Positions 6,646-13,543 are shown, counted from the first letter of the stretch. The stretch: DNA of 13,543 nucleotides from Acidobacteriota bacterium (GCA_021814355.1 JAKAIJ010000044.1:1-13543); one strand, 5' to 3'. Translations and numbers: made by a program. The notes: generated by a model not told the origin, from the letters alone.

Positions 6646-8853
6646 ATGCGGCCCCGATCCGTCCTGATCCCCTGGCTCGTCCCGCTCCTTGTCCTTTCCG
6701 GCCGGGCCATCCCGGCGGAAAGCCCGCTCCCGGTCCTCGCCCCGCGCGAGGCCGTGGAGCTCGGACAGCGCAGGGATCCCGCCCTCCCGCGCCAGGCCGC
6801 ATGGAGCGGCGACGCGCGGCGACTCCTGCTGCTCCTGCCGGGCCGCGGCGGGAAGGAGGCGGGGGACCTGACGGCGCTGGACCCCGCCACCGGGGAGCGC
6901 ACGGTGGTGCTCTCTCAGGAGGCCTTTTGCCGCGCACTGGACCGGGCGGAGCCCGGCGGCAACGGCAAACGAGCGCCGGCGGGCTTCGTCTCCTTTACCT
7001 CCCTGTCTGACGGGAAGCTCCTTCTCGAGGGGGCGGGGCTCTTCCTGTACGACCCCGGCGACGGAAGCCTCCTGCGGCTGACCCGTCCCGAGGACGGGGC
7101 CGTCAACCCCGCCCTCTCTCCGGACGGCCGCTCCCTGGCCTTCACCCGCGAGGGCAGCCTGGTGGTGCAGGACGTGGCCACGGGAAGGCGGCGCGTCCTC
7201 GCCGAGGGGAGGGCGGGGGAGCTCCTCTGCGGCGAGCCCGACTGGCTCTACGCCGAGGAACTCGACCTGGAGACCGCCTTCTGGTGGTCCCCGGACTCGC
7301 GTCGCATCGCCTTCCTCCGGTTCGACGAGTCGAAAGTCCCCGCCTACCCGCTTCCGGAGTTGACCGAGATCCACCCGGAGGCGGCGCCGCAGAAGTACCC
7401 GCGGCCGGGCGACCCCAACCCCGGCGTGAGCCTCGGCGTGGCGGAGGCGGCCTCGGGCCGGGTAACCTTCGTCGCCGGGGCGGTCTCCGGTGACGGCTAC
7501 CTGCCGGGGGCGGCCTGGGCCCCCGACGGCCAGGCGCTCCTCTTCCAGCTCCTCGACCGCGGCCAGGAGCGGCTCCAGCTGCGACGCGCGGAGATCGGCT
7601 CCGGCCTCTCGACCCTCCTGATCGAGGAGACCTCGCCCTCGTGGGTGAACGTCTTCCCTGGGCCCTGGTTCCTCGAGGGGGGCCGCTTCCTCTGGCTCAG
7701 CGAGCGCGACGGGTACGCCCATCTCTATCTCTGCGCTCCGGACGGCGCGGCGGTCCGGCAGGTCACCGCCGGCCCCTGGGTGGTGGACGAGGTGCTGGCC
7801 GTGGACGCGAAGAGGGGCGAGGTCTACTTCGCCGGGAACCGGGACAACTTGCTGGGACGGGACCTCTACCGCGCGGACCTCGCCCGCGGCACCACCGAGC
7901 GCCTCACGGACGGAAAGGGGTGGCACGACGGGGTCGTCGCCGCGGGGACCGGCCGGTGGCTCGACCAGCGCTCCACCGCGGCCTCCCCGCCGGAGTGGAC
8001 CCTGCGCGGACCCGGGCGCCGGGCCCTTTTCGCGGCCGCGAGCTCGCGGGAGAATTTGACCCGCTACGGCTTCGTGGCCCCCCAGTTCGTCACCCTGCGC
8101 GGCCCCTCGGGCGAGGCGCTCTACGGCAAGCTCTACCGGCCCAGGGACGAGAAGGCGGGAGATCGGTACCCCGTCCTCGTGGACGTCTACGGAGGCCCCC
8201 ACGCCCAGATGGTCCAGGACAAGTGGGCCGGCCGCTGGGAGTACGTCACCCAGATGTTCCTCCAGCGGGGCTACGTGGTCTTCAGCCTCGACAACCGGGG
8301 CTCTGCGCGGCGGGGCCGGGCCTTCGAATCCGCCCTGCTGCGCAGGATGGGTAAGGCCGAGCTGGAGGATCAGCTCGCGGGGGTGGCGTGGCTGAGGGGC
8401 CTTCCCTTCGTGGACGGGGAGCGCGTCGGGATCTGGGGGTGGAGCTACGGCGGCTTTCTGACCCTCTACGCCCTCGCCCACGCGCCGGAGGGAGTTTTCG
8501 CCGCAGGCGCCGCCGTGGCCCCCGTCGCCGATTGGATGAACTACGACACCTGCTACACCGAACGCTACCTCAAGCTCCCGGCGGACAACCCGGAGGGGTA
8601 CCGGGAGAGCTCCCCCGCCGCGGCGGCGGCGGGATTCGCCGCGCCCGTCTTTCTCGCCCACGGCCTCTCCGACGACAACGTCCACTTCGGCAACAGCGCC
8701 CAGATGGCCGACGCCCTCCTCAAAGCGGGCAAGCCCTTCGAGCCCGCCTACTACCCGCGGATGGACCACGGCGTCCGCGAGCTGCCCGCGCGGCAGGACC
8801 TCTTCGCCCGGATGGCGGCCTTCTTCGACCGCCACCTGAAGCGGGGGGGTTGA
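6646..8853 (+). CDS. Exported dipeptidyl-peptidase-IV-like S9 family serine peptidase
   Basis: A 735-residue prolyl-oligopeptidase-family protein. Residues 1 to about 26 form a signal peptide (basic start, hydrophobic core, AIPAES cleavage region), so it acts in the periplasm or outside. Residues about 50-470 are the DPP-IV-type beta-propeller, including DWLYAEEL at 199-206, whose Glu204-Glu205 pair corresponds to the dipeptide-N-terminus-binding glutamates of DPP-IV. The alpha/beta-hydrolase domain carries Tyr515 (oxyanion), Ser600 in GWSYGG, Asp676 in SDDNVH and His708 in MDHGV, a complete catalytic triad. It should release dipeptides from peptide N-termini, probably with Pro or Ala at position two. 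AGGGAGG precedes the ATG. The EamA transporter gene starts seven bases after its stop. Confidence 0.93.
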   Translation: MRPRSVLIPWLVPLLVLSGRAIPAESPLPVLAPREAVELGQRRDPALPRQAAWSGDARRLLLLLPGRGGKEAGDLTALDPATGERTVVLSQEAFCRALDRAEPGGNGKRAPAGFVSFTSLSDGKLLLEGAGLFLYDPGDGSLLRLTRPEDGAVNPALSPDGRSLAFTREGSLVVQDVATGRRRVLAEGRAGELLCGEPDWLYAEELDLETAFWWSPDSRRIAFLRFDESKVPAYPLPELTEIHPEAAPQKYPRPGDPNPGVSLGVAEAASGRVTFVAGAVSGDGYLPGAAWAPDGQALLFQLLDRGQERLQLRRAEIGSGLSTLLIEETSPSWVNVFPGPWFLEGGRFLWLSERDGYAHLYLCAPDGAAVRQVTAGPWVVDEVLAVDAKRGEVYFAGNRDNLLGRDLYRADLARGTTERLTDGKGWHDGVVAAGTGRWLDQRSTAASPPEWTLRGPGRRALFAAASSRENLTRYGFVAPQFVTLRGPSGEALYGKLYRPRDEKAGDRYPVLVDVYGGPHAQMVQDKWAGRWEYVTQMFLQRGYVVFSLDNRGSARRGRAFESALLRRMGKAELEDQLAGVAWLRGLPFVDGERVGIWGWSYGGFLTLYALAHAPEGVFAAGAAVAPVADWMNYDTCYTERYLKLPADNPEGYRESSPAAAAAGFAAPVFLAHGLSDDNVHFGNSAQMADALLKAGKPFEPAYYPRMDHGVRELPARQDLFARMAAFFDRHLKRGG

Positions 8854-8860
8854 GACGCCT

Positions 8861-9784
8861 TTGGACGCGCTCCTGCGGAGCTACGGCGGCGAGGCCGCGG
8901 CGCTGGCCACGTCCGCGCTCTGGGCCTTCACGGCGGTTTTCTTCACCCTCGCCAGCCTGCGCATCGGCTCCTACACCGTCAACCGGGCTCGGCTCGTGCT
9001 GGCGGTCCTGTTCCTCGGAATCTCCCACGCGCTCGTCCACGGCTCCTTTTTCCCGGCGGGCGCCGGGGCGGAGGCCTGGCTCTGGCTCGGCCTCTCCGGG
9101 CTCGTGGGGCTCACGCTGGGGGACACCCTCCTCTTCCAGGCGCTGGTGGACCTCGGGACCCAGCGCGCCATGCTGGTCATGGCCAGTTGGCCGATCCTCG
9201 CGGCGCTCATGGCCTTCGCCTTCCTGGGCGAGCAGCTCACCGTCCGCGAGCTTGCGGGCGTGGTCCTTACCCTTTCGAGCATCGCCTGGGTCGTGGCGGG
9301 GGGGAGCGGAAGGGCGACGGCGGGAGGCGCTCCCGCGCGGGGTCTGCGCCGCGGCCTCCTGCTCGCCGCGGGCGGCGCCGCCTGCCAGGCCGCGGGCGTG
9401 CTGCTCGCCAAGAAAGGCCTCTCGGGAGGGCTGCCCGCGCTCTCGGGGACCGTGGCGCGCATGACCGTCGCCGCGGCGGGGCTTTGGATCGTGGCCCTCT
9501 TCCGGCGCGACGCCTGGGACGCCCTGCGCAGGCTCTCCGCCGACCGGCGGGGTGCCCTCTTCACGGCCTGCGGCGCGGTGACGGGCCCCTTTCTGGGCGT
9601 CTGGCTCTCGCTCGTAGCGGTGAAGTTCGCCAAGGTGGGCGTGGCGGCCGCCCTCATGAGCCTGCCCCCCGTGCTGCTCCTCCCCATCGGAAGATGGGTC
9701 TTTAAGGACCCTCTCTCCCCGCGCGCCCTCTTGGGCACTTCCGGGGCCCTCGCGGGGGTGTGGCTTCTCCTGCTCAAAACCTAG
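8861..9784 (+). CDS. EamA/DMT-superfamily transporter
   Basis: A 307-residue integral membrane protein with about ten hydrophobic helices in two halves of five. The halves are separated by a short polar loop near residues 146-158 (GGSGRATAGGAPARG), the layout of two EamA repeats. The first helix includes ATSALWAFTAVFF, and GEQLT after the fourth helix is typical of the family. Such carriers export amino acids or other metabolites across the inner membrane; the substrate cannot be inferred. The TTG at 8861 is used because it begins just before the first helix and lies seven bases after the peptidase stop. No good Shine-Dalgarno is seen, so it probably depends on translation of the peptidase gene. 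Confidence 0.85.
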   Translation: MDALLRSYGGEAAALATSALWAFTAVFFTLASLRIGSYTVNRARLVLAVLFLGISHALVHGSFFPAGAGAEAWLWLGLSGLVGLTLGDTLLFQALVDLGTQRAMLVMASWPILAALMAFAFLGEQLTVRELAGVVLTLSSIAWVVAGGSGRATAGGAPARGLRRGLLLAAGGAACQAAGVLLAKKGLSGGLPALSGTVARMTVAAAGLWIVALFRRDAWDALRRLSADRRGALFTACGAVTGPFLGVWLSLVAVKFAKVGVAAALMSLPPVLLLPIGRWVFKDPLSPRALLGTSGALAGVWLLLLKT

Positions 9785-9821
9785 GGGGACGGGCAAAGCG
9801 ACACTTTTCACGGCGTCCCCC
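9784..9821 (+). terminator. Inverted repeat after the EamA gene, possible terminator
   Basis: GGGGGACG (9784-9791) and CGTCCCCC (9814-9821) pair perfectly over 8 bp, with an inner AAAG/CTTT stem at 9795-9798/9804-9807. It starts at the last base of the EamA stop codon. No T-run follows, so it may be a factor-dependent or mRNA-end hairpin. A second hairpin, GGTGGG/CCCACC (9830-9835/9845-9850), lies just before the next promoter. Confidence 0.4.
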
Positions 9822-9858
9822 AAGCCCTGGGTGGGGACTGCGTACCCACCACACCCCC

Positions 9859-9886
9859 TTGACAACCATATTAAAAGGTTTATATT
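9859..9886 (+). promoter_or_regulatory. Near-consensus sigma-70 promoter of the aminomutase/ATP-grasp operon
   Basis: A perfect TTGACA (9859-9864), a 16-base AT-rich spacer and TATATT (9881-9886) stand out in GC-rich surroundings. A 17-base spacing to ATATTT is also possible. Transcription would start near 9893. This is the best promoter match in the window and lies about 240 bases before the aminomutase gene. Confidence 0.75.
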
Positions 9887-9892
9887 TTCCCC

Positions 9893-10084
9893 AAGCCGAA
9901 ACGGGTGAAATCGCGCGTTCGGCGGTACAGACGGGGCGATCGTGAGTCGAGGAGGGGTGGCCGCCCCCCACCCGTGAGGATGGAGCTCGCGCAACCGGAG
10001 AGTTTCAAAATCCTCGACGCGCCGGCCTCCCGTACGAGGAGACCTCCCCAGGCCTCGCCGTCTCTGGCGGGGTTTTCCGTTTTT
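9893..10084 (+). ncRNA. Structured leader RNA ending in a terminator: candidate riboswitch/attenuator or small RNA
   Basis: Between the promoter and the aminomutase gene there is no convincing coding sequence but several possible helices. They are 9895-9900/9918-9923 (6 bp), 9946-9953/10011-10018 (GTCGAGGA/TCCTCGAC, 8 bp), 9955-9960/9968-9973 (6 bp) and 9974-9978/9986-9990. A nested stem also pairs 10024-10028 with 10050-10054. This last stem shares bases 10053-10054 with the terminator, and 9976-9981/10010-10015 competes with the 8-bp helix, so alternative folds are possible. I could not match it to a riboswitch class I know; lysine, glycine, cobalamin, TPP and T-box signatures were looked for and not found. 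It may instead be a free-standing RNA of about 190 nt. Confidence 0.5.
10053..10084 (+). terminator. Intrinsic terminator within the aminomutase leader
   Basis: CCTCGCC (10053-10059) and GGCGGGG (10066-10072) form a 7-bp stem (one G-U) with loop GTCTCT, followed at once by TTTTCCGTTTTT. It lies 46 bases before the ATG of the aminomutase gene, so read-through is required for expression of the operon from the promoter at 9859-9886. Confidence 0.65.
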
Positions 10085-10103
10085 GTGGCACCGGGATTGC
10101 CGA

Positions 10104-10124
10104 GGAGCTGAAAGCTCCAGGAGG
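10104..10124 (+). promoter_or_regulatory. Hairpin abutting a strong Shine-Dalgarno of the aminomutase gene
   Basis: GGAGCT-GAA-AGCTCC (10104-10118) is a perfect 6-bp hairpin directly followed by AGGAGG (10119-10124), which sits five bases before the ATG at 10130. The hairpin may keep the ribosome site accessible. Alternatively the AGGAGG could pair with a CCTCC in the leader (10026-10030 or 10043-10047). Confidence 0.45.
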
Positions 10125-10129
10125 AACCC

Positions 10130-11362
10130 ATGCTGGAAACCCCAGCGCCTGAACCTTCGTCAGAATATGGCCGCAGGCTGTTCTTCCCCTCGGCCACCGA
10201 CGCCGAGTGGAACGACTGGAGGTGGCAGTATCGCAACCGCGTGCGCGACCTCGCGACCCTCGCCAAGTACCTGCCCTTTTCCAAAGGCGAGTTCGACCAG
10301 CTCAAGCTCGTCGAAGACCAGCTCCACATCGGCATTCCACCCTACTACCTCGCCCTCATTGACCCCGCCGATATGGAGGACCCGATCCGCAAGCAGGCCG
10401 TGCCGGCGGGCGCGGAGTTCACCTACCACAGCGTGGGCGTGAGCGACCCTCTTCACGAGGACGGCGAGATGGCCGTGGAGGGCCTCGTGCACCGCTACCC
10501 CGACCGGGTACTCTTCATCGCCACCAACATGTGCCCCATGTACTGCCGCCACTGCACTCGGCGGCGCGAGTGGGAGGACGGGGAGCTCCCGAAGTCCCGC
10601 CCTATGCTCGACGCGATGATCGCCTACATCCGGCAGACGCCCCAGATCCGCGACGTCATCTTCTCCGGCGGCGACCCGCTCTCTCTGCCCTTGCCGGTGC
10701 TGGACTATTGCCTCACGGAGATCCGCAAGATCCCCCACGTGGAGATCATCCGCATCGGCACCCGTTTCCCCGTGGTCCTGCCCCAGCGCGTCACGGACGA
10801 ACTCTGCACCGTCCTAGGCAAGCACTTGCCGGTCTGGATGAACACTCACTTCAACCATCCCCGCGAGCTCACGCCGGAGGCCCATGCGGCGTGCCAGAGG
10901 GTTCTGCGCACGGGGATCCCCGTGAACAACCAGTCGGTGCTCATGCGGGGCGTGAACGATAGCGCCGAGACCATGCTGAAGCTCTGCCACGGCCTGCTCC
11001 GCATCGGCGTGCGCCCCTACTACCTCTTCCAGTGCGACCCCATCCGGGGCGCCGAGCACCTCCGCACCTCCGTCTGGGCGGGGGTGGAGATTCTCGAGAA
11101 GATGCGCGGCTGGACCAGCGGGCTGGCGATCCCCACCTTCGTGGTGGACACGGAGGGCGGCGGCAAGATCCCGCTCGCCCCCAACTATCTCATGTACGCC
11201 ACGGAAGACGCGCTGGTCCTGCGCAATTACGAGGGGCGGATCTTTCAGTACAAGAATCCGGCCCCGCCGGCGGCGCGCCGCCGGCGCAAGGCGGCCGCCT
11301 CCCCCCTTCCCTTCGACGCCAAGCCCGCGCGCCCCCATCTGGTAAAGCGGGACCGCGCCTAA
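10130..11362 (+). CDS. kamA: KamA-family radical SAM aminomutase (lysine 2,3-aminomutase-like)
   Basis: A 410-residue radical SAM and PLP enzyme. Cys135, Cys139 and Cys142 (CPMYCRHC) bind the [4Fe-4S]-SAM cluster, SGGDPL at 179-184 is the SAM-binding glycine segment, and Lys346 in DTEGGGKIP is the expected PLP lysine. Asp303 (QCD) and Asp340 (VVDTEGGGK) align with the two aspartates that hold the substrate epsilon-amino group in clostridial lysine 2,3-aminomutase (293 and 330 there). This favours L-lysine to L-beta-lysine conversion over glutamate. The clostridial C-terminal Cys cluster that binds zinc is absent; the tail (380-410) is Arg/Lys/Pro-rich instead. The gene has a strong AGGAGG, its own promoter and an attenuator-like leader. 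Two ATP-grasp ligase genes follow nine bases downstream. Confidence 0.88.
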   Translation: MLETPAPEPSSEYGRRLFFPSATDAEWNDWRWQYRNRVRDLATLAKYLPFSKGEFDQLKLVEDQLHIGIPPYYLALIDPADMEDPIRKQAVPAGAEFTYHSVGVSDPLHEDGEMAVEGLVHRYPDRVLFIATNMCPMYCRHCTRRREWEDGELPKSRPMLDAMIAYIRQTPQIRDVIFSGGDPLSLPLPVLDYCLTEIRKIPHVEIIRIGTRFPVVLPQRVTDELCTVLGKHLPVWMNTHFNHPRELTPEAHAACQRVLRTGIPVNNQSVLMRGVNDSAETMLKLCHGLLRIGVRPYYLFQCDPIRGAEHLRTSVWAGVEILEKMRGWTSGLAIPTFVVDTEGGGKIPLAPNYLMYATEDALVLRNYEGRIFQYKNPAPPAARRRRKAAASPLPFDAKPARPHLVKRDRA

Positions 11363-11371
11363 GGGGCCCCC

Positions 11372-12376
11372 GTGCGCATCGGGTTCGCCTACGACCTGAA
11401 GGTTCCGGGTGCCGCGCCGCCCCCCGGCGTTCCCGACGACGCCTACGAGGAGTACGACCCCCCGGCCACGGTGGACGCCATCGCCGCCGCCGTTGCCGCG
11501 CTGGGCCACGACGTGGTGCGGCTGGGGGGCGGCCGGGAGTTCCTCGAGAAGATCCTCGCCGAAAAGCTCGACTTCGTCTTCAGCGTCTCCGAGGGACGCG
11601 GCACCTTCCGCAGCCGCGAGGGGCAGGTCCCGTCGGTGCTCGAGATGCTTGGCATCCCCTACGCCTTCTCGGACCCGCTTACCCTTTCCCTGAGCCTCGA
11701 CAAGCCCCTCTGCAAGCGCCTTGTCGCGGGGGCCGGGGTGAGCGTGGCGCCCGGCTGGGTCGTGGGGACGGCCGCGGAGCTGGAGGCGCTCGCCTCCCGG
11801 GAGGATTTGCCCTGGCCCCTCTTCGCCAAACCGGCCTACGAGGGCTCCTCCAAGGGGATCCGGGGAAACTCGGTCCTTCCGGGTGCAGCGGAACTGCGGC
11901 GCACCGCGGGGGGGATGCTGCGGGACTACGGCCAGCCCGTCCTGGTGGAGGGCTTCGTGGCGGGCGACGAGTACACCGTGGGGGTGGTGGGCAACGACCC
12001 GCCCACCGCCGTGGGAGCCATGCGAATCCGCCCCAAGGAGGGCGCCGACCCGCACTTCGCCTACACCCTCGAGGTGAAGCGCGACTGGGAGAACCGGGTT
12101 GCTTACGACGTGCCGCCCCCGCTCCCGGGCCCCGCCCTCGATCGCCTCTACGGCGACGCCGTGAAGGCTTTCTGCGCCATCGGCTGCCGCGACGTCTGCC
12201 GGGTGGATTTCCGGGTGCGCGACGGTGTGCCGGTCTTTCTGGAGATCAACCCCCTGCCCGGCCTCTCCCCCGTGTACGGCGACCTGCCGCTCCTTTCCCG
12301 CGGAATGGGCATCCCCTACCCCGAGCTGATGCGCAGGATCTTGACCGCCGCGTTCACGCGCTGCGGCCTCGTCTAA
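11372..12376 (+). CDS. D-Ala-D-Ala-ligase-like ATP-grasp ligase, first copy
   Basis: A 334-residue ATP-grasp enzyme related to Ddl. It has Asp110-Lys111 at the start of the ATP-grasp fold, KPAYEGSSKGI at 153-163 (ATP-binding loop), EGFVAGDEYTVGV at 193-205, Asp279, and Glu291/Asn293 in EINPLPGLSP for Mg binding. The N-terminal GGxSxEHxVS motif by which true Ddl enzymes hold the first D-alanine is missing; instead there is SVSEGRGTFRSREGQ at 71-85. It probably joins a carboxyl to an amino group through an acyl phosphate, but on a different substrate. The GTG start is nine bases after the aminomutase stop, with a weak AAGGGG. Inference from context: it may use the beta-amino acid made upstream. 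Confidence 0.85.
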   Translation: MRIGFAYDLKVPGAAPPPGVPDDAYEEYDPPATVDAIAAAVAALGHDVVRLGGGREFLEKILAEKLDFVFSVSEGRGTFRSREGQVPSVLEMLGIPYAFSDPLTLSLSLDKPLCKRLVAGAGVSVAPGWVVGTAAELEALASREDLPWPLFAKPAYEGSSKGIRGNSVLPGAAELRRTAGGMLRDYGQPVLVEGFVAGDEYTVGVVGNDPPTAVGAMRIRPKEGADPHFAYTLEVKRDWENRVAYDVPPPLPGPALDRLYGDAVKAFCAIGCRDVCRVDFRVRDGVPVFLEINPLPGLSPVYGDLPLLSRGMGIPYPELMRRILTAAFTRCGLV

Positions 12377-12380
12377 GCTC

Positions 12381-13394
12381 ATGGCCCGCCCCCTTCACCT
12401 CATCCATAACCTCGGGAACGCCGCCCGCTCCGAGGACGCGGCCGAACGGGCAATCCTCGAGGCTGTGGAAGCCATGGACGCGACGCTGCGGAACTCCGGC
12501 TGGGACGTGCGGCGCACGGCCCTCGTCCCGCCCTATTCGGGGGCCTTCTCCGCCCTCGAGCAGCTCGAGCCGGACATCGTGGTCTTCAACTTGTTCGAGG
12601 GGTTCCCCGACGATCAGGAGAGCGAAGTCCAAGTGCGTCTCCTGCTGGACCGCCTCGGCTTCCGGGTCACCGGCTGCCCCGCCCTTGCCATGCACATCGG
12701 CCTGCATAAGGCCATCGCCAAGCAGGTTCTGCACGGCGCAGGGATCCCCGTCCCCGGTGGGCTCGTGGCCCGGCGCCCCGCGGACCTGGAGGGCGAGCTT
12801 CCCGCACCCTTCCCGCTCTTCCTCAAGCCGGCGGCGGACGATGCCAGCCACGGTATCGGCCCCGAGAGCGTCGTGCGCGACCGGGGCGCCCTCCTCCGGC
12901 AGGGCCGCCTCATGCTCGGCCGCCACCCCGGCGGCGTGCTGGTGGAGCCCTACCTCGAGGGGCGCGAGTTCAACTGCGGCGTGGTGGACGGTCCCGACGG
13001 TCTCGAAGCGCTCCCGCCTTCGCTGGTGGACTACTCCCGGATGCCCGAGGGCCACCCGCCGATCCTCACTTTCGAGGCCAAGTGGGCGCCCGGGAGCGAG
13101 GTCTACCTCAAAAGCCCCACGGTCTGCCCCGCCCCCGTGGAGCCCGCCACCGTCCGGCGCGTCCAGGCGCTGGCCCTGGCCAGCGCCCGCGCCGTCGGAA
13201 TCCGCGGGTACGGCCGGGTGGACCTGCGGGAGGACGGTGTGGGCAACCTCCTCGTTCTCGAGGTGAACCCCAACCCCGACATCTCACCGGACGCCGGGTT
13301 GGCCAAGCAGGCCCGGGCCCGCGGGTGGGACTACGCCGCCCTGCTGGAACGCGTGCTCGAGGCGGCCCAGCGCCCGGGGGCCTCGTGGAGCTGA
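12381..13394 (+). CDS. D-Ala-D-Ala-ligase-like ATP-grasp ligase, second and more divergent copy
   Basis: A 337-residue ATP-grasp protein, clearly diverged from the copy upstream. NLFEGFPDDQESEVQVR at 70-86 replaces the EG-GE-Q region, His109-Lys110 stands where Ddl has Asp-Lys, and the ATP loop reads KPAADDASHGIG (149-160) rather than KPxxxGSSxGI. Metal-site residues remain: Asp281 and Glu294/Asn296 in LEVNPNPDISP. It lacks the Ddl GGxSxEHxVS motif. It should be a carboxylate-amine ligase, probably adding a second residue or acting with the first copy. The ATG is four bases after the previous stop and has no clear Shine-Dalgarno, suggesting translational coupling. Its end overlaps the next start by ten bases. 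Confidence 0.82.
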   Translation: MARPLHLIHNLGNAARSEDAAERAILEAVEAMDATLRNSGWDVRRTALVPPYSGAFSALEQLEPDIVVFNLFEGFPDDQESEVQVRLLLDRLGFRVTGCPALAMHIGLHKAIAKQVLHGAGIPVPGGLVARRPADLEGELPAPFPLFLKPAADDASHGIGPESVVRDRGALLRQGRLMLGRHPGGVLVEPYLEGREFNCGVVDGPDGLEALPPSLVDYSRMPEGHPPILTFEAKWAPGSEVYLKSPTVCPAPVEPATVRRVQALALASARAVGIRGYGRVDLREDGVGNLLVLEVNPNPDISPDAGLAKQARARGWDYAALLERVLEAAQRPGASWS

Positions 13395-13540
13395 GGCTCA
13401 GGGAGCTGCGCCCTTCGGATCGCGCCGCGCTCCTTGCGATCCTTCAGGCGACGGCCGTTTTCCGGCCCGAAGAGATCGAAGTGGCCCTCGAGCTGGTAGA
13501 CCACGCCCTCGCCAAGCCCGGCCAGAAGGATTACCTCTAG
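13385..13540 (+). CDS. GNAT-family N-acetyltransferase, N-terminal part (truncated at window edge)
   Basis: Only 51 codons are present, from a GTG at 13385 that overlaps the end of the second ligase gene by ten bases, to a TAG at 13538-13540. The sequence begins LRLRELRPSDRAALLAIL, a typical GNAT first strand and helix. FRPEEIEVALELVDHAL and DYL then resemble the start of roughly 150-residue GNAT proteins. The acetyl-CoA loop (R/QxxGxG/A) would lie beyond the window. Either the real gene continues and the TAG comes from a sequence edge or error, or this copy is broken. If functional it would N-acetylate the product of the cassette, by analogy with AblB acetylation of beta-lysine; AblB itself is a longer protein. 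Confidence 0.6.
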   Translation: MELRLRELRPSDRAALLAILQATAVFRPEEIEVALELVDHALAKPGQKDYL

Positions 13541-13543
13541 ATC

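Noticed and set aside
6610..8835. 741-codon open frame on the minus strand opposite the S9 peptidase
   Set aside because: It is antisense to a peptidase with a complete triad and signal peptide, and its composition and lack of recognisable domains fit a shadow frame.
9954..9966. AGGGGTGGCCGCC in the kamA leader resembles the T-box motif AGGGTGGNACCGCG
   Set aside because: The match is imperfect, it lies about 100 bases upstream of the terminator instead of overlapping the antiterminator region, and no Stem I specifier structure was recognised.
8720..9994. 424-codon minus-strand open frame opposite the EamA transporter
   Set aside because: The opposite strand encodes a clear ten-helix transporter, and the frame also covers the promoter region at 9859-9886.
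9980..10111. 43-codon ATG frame inside the kamA leader, a possible leader peptide
   Set aside because: There is no properly spaced Shine-Dalgarno, no run of lysine or other regulatory codons, and the frame crosses the intrinsic terminator.
11032..13266. 744-codon plus-strand open frame across the kamA and ligase genes
   Set aside because: It spans three recognisable genes in other frames and is arginine/proline-rich with no domain; a high-GC artefact.

Overview
The window is GC-rich DNA, roughly two-thirds G+C or more, almost wholly protein-coding, with compact operons and GTG/TTG starts. The gene content suggests a Gram-negative bacterium with at least an anaerobic side to its metabolism: a ferredoxin-dependent 2-oxoacid oxidoreductase, a rubrerythrin, a long-chain polyprenyl diphosphate synthase (quinone side chain or lipid carrier), a PilZ protein and an exported DPP-IV-type peptidase. 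Acidobacteriota, Desulfobacterota and Myxococcota all fit. No marker gene settles it, so this is inference.

Left half, minus strand. A promoter at 4156-4184 (TTGACT-17-TATCTT) reads into an operon of five genes. They are an uncharacterised P-loop ATPase (4082-3297), a ferredoxin/beta-subunit fusion (3281-2316), the gamma subunit (2313-1753) and the VorB-type alpha subunit (1647-583) of a 2-oxoacid:ferredoxin oxidoreductase, and a rubrerythrin (563-54). A strong hairpin at 1-24 probably ends it. The operon is otherwise tightly packed but is interrupted at 1648-1752 by a copy of a dispersed 'CACCGCAGAG...' repeat. Upstream, a polyprenyl diphosphate synthase (6018-4993) is coupled by a TGATG overlap to a HAD hydrolase (4993-4286).

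Right half, plus strand. A small PilZ-domain gene (6127-6459) diverges from the prenyl synthase. It is followed by a DPP-IV-like S9 peptidase (6646-8853) and a ten-helix EamA/DMT transporter (8861-9784).

The most interesting region is 9785-13540. A near-consensus promoter (TTGACA-16-TATATT, 9859-9886) starts a leader of about 237 nt. The leader has several possible helices, an intrinsic terminator (10053-10084), a second hairpin and a strong Shine-Dalgarno. It feeds a KamA-family lysine 2,3-aminomutase (10130-11362), two tandem divergent Ddl-like ATP-grasp ligases (11372-12376 and 12381-13394) and the first 51 codons of a GNAT-like acetyltransferase (13385-13540). The set looks like a small biosynthetic cassette: an amino acid is isomerised to a beta-amino acid, ligated in one or two ATP-dependent steps, and possibly N-acetylated. 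The product cannot be read from the sequence. The acetyltransferase frame ends at a TAG inside TCTAGATC, the last eight bases of the window, so it is truncated or lies at a sequence edge.
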